A DNA stretch of 64,000 nt from DATFJT01 sp965230755. GTDB lineage: Bacteria > Bacteroidota > Bacteroidia > Chitinophagales > Saprospiraceae. The stretch covers positions 248,001 through 312,000 of the forward strand of contig CBDDLT010000023.1 of assembly GCA_965230755.1 (NCBI GenBank). The letters are read 5' to 3'. The position numbers and the translations under genes were made by a program. How positions within the stretch are numbered: position 1 is the stretch's first letter; the number at the start of each line of letters is the position of its first letter. Positions 63,721-64,000 of the stretch are shown piece after piece. Below the pieces are notes generated by a model that was not told where the DNA came from, did no database searches, and saw only the letters and a program-made list of their open reading frames with translations.

Positions 63721-64000
63721 TTATTGTGTTCTTATTACATCAAATGAACCTTGGAAAGGAACTAATGGGTTGCCATTAGCACTCAGTAAACCGTTGAACG
63801 TTCCTTTGATTGGCTCTCCAATTTCTCCAACTTCTGTTATTTCTACTATATAATCATCCAATAAATAGGTGCCTCCAATATCTTGAGTGCAAGGATCAAT
63901 TAGAGTAAAAGTTAAACCCTGGTAAAGTGGATTATCCATAGAGTTAAAAGTATGGGGCTCTAGGGCTCCTTCAATTCCCCACATGATTTGAAAATCATGA
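63721..64000 (-). CDS. C-terminal end of a gene entering from the right edge, probably a surface beta-rich protein
   Basis: About 93 codons with no start in view; the frame remains open to the edge (an internal Met at 63984 is not necessarily the start). The sequence is beta-rich, with GTYLLDDYIVEITEVGEIGE and IKGTFNGLLSANGNPLVPFQ, ending GSFDVIRTQ. The end is reminiscent of the lipoprotein at 57227-58975 (GTIQGNALN ... VSGQFRIQKTPE), and the gene holds the same place relative to a sigma factor and TM partner. Function unknown. Confidence 0.6.
   Translation of the reverse strand, partial: HDFQIMWGIEGALEPHTFNSMDNPLYQGLTFTLIDPCTQDIGGTYLLDDYIVEITEVGEIGEPIKGTFNGLLSANGNPLVPFQGSFDVIRTQ

Overview
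The window looks like chromosomal DNA of a Bacteroidota bacterium, probably a saprospirian or chitinophagal lineage. The base composition is AT-rich. It encodes type IX secretion C-terminal sorting domains, a TonB-dependent receptor, ECF sigma factors paired with single-pass membrane partners, many short lipoproteins, and promoters of the Bacteroidota TTTG / TAnnTTTG form. I see no phage, insertion sequence, CRISPR array or rRNA; one tRNA-Gln is present. All family names come from reading motifs by eye, without a search.

1-11.7 kb: the N-terminal half of a DUF4175-type membrane protein, a PLP decarboxylase, a GH113-like hydrolase, clpB with an apparent 1-base frameshift, an ATP-grasp protein, an MscS-type channel, an ECF sigma factor with a small downstream ORF, and hpt. 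11.7-24 kb: tRNA-Gln; a tandem paralogue pair with the decayed tail of a third copy; a GT39-like glycosyltransferase behind mtaB; a secreted metzincin protease; parC; and a TonB-dependent receptor. 23.8-27.6 kb: an ECF sigma factor with an unusual repeat-TM-barrel partner, a DUF547 protein and an FMN reductase.

27.7-37.8 kb is a molybdenum-cofactor island. moaD and moaE lie on the plus strand and moaA-moeA-moaC-mobA-moeB on the minus strand. Beside them are an AraC regulator and a three-gene molybdo-hydroxylase operon (di-haem cytochrome, 2Fe-2S subunit, Tat-exported Mo subunit of the isoquinoline 1-oxidoreductase type). Cofactor supply and the enzyme that uses it are thus physically linked.

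38.8-55.3 kb is an accessory region of mostly secreted or unusual proteins. It holds a Cys-repeat T9SS protein with a lipoprotein and an Asp-nucleophile alpha/beta-hydrolase, a PQQ-propeller lipoprotein, and a WG-repeat/TonB-C protein. At its centre is a ~1780-residue protein combining two lipase-like alpha/beta-hydrolase domains, a middle domain of uncertain type, a CHAT (caspase-like) protease and a helical C-terminus, followed 11 bases later by an M19-dipeptidase-like hydrolase. I regard this pair as the best candidate for an undescribed system. A CpeT-like lipoprotein closes the region.

55.4-64 kb, mainly minus strand, carries two copies of one architecture: surface lipoprotein, ECF sigma factor, then a TM protein with a barrel-like C-terminus. 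An M61 peptidase lies between the copies.
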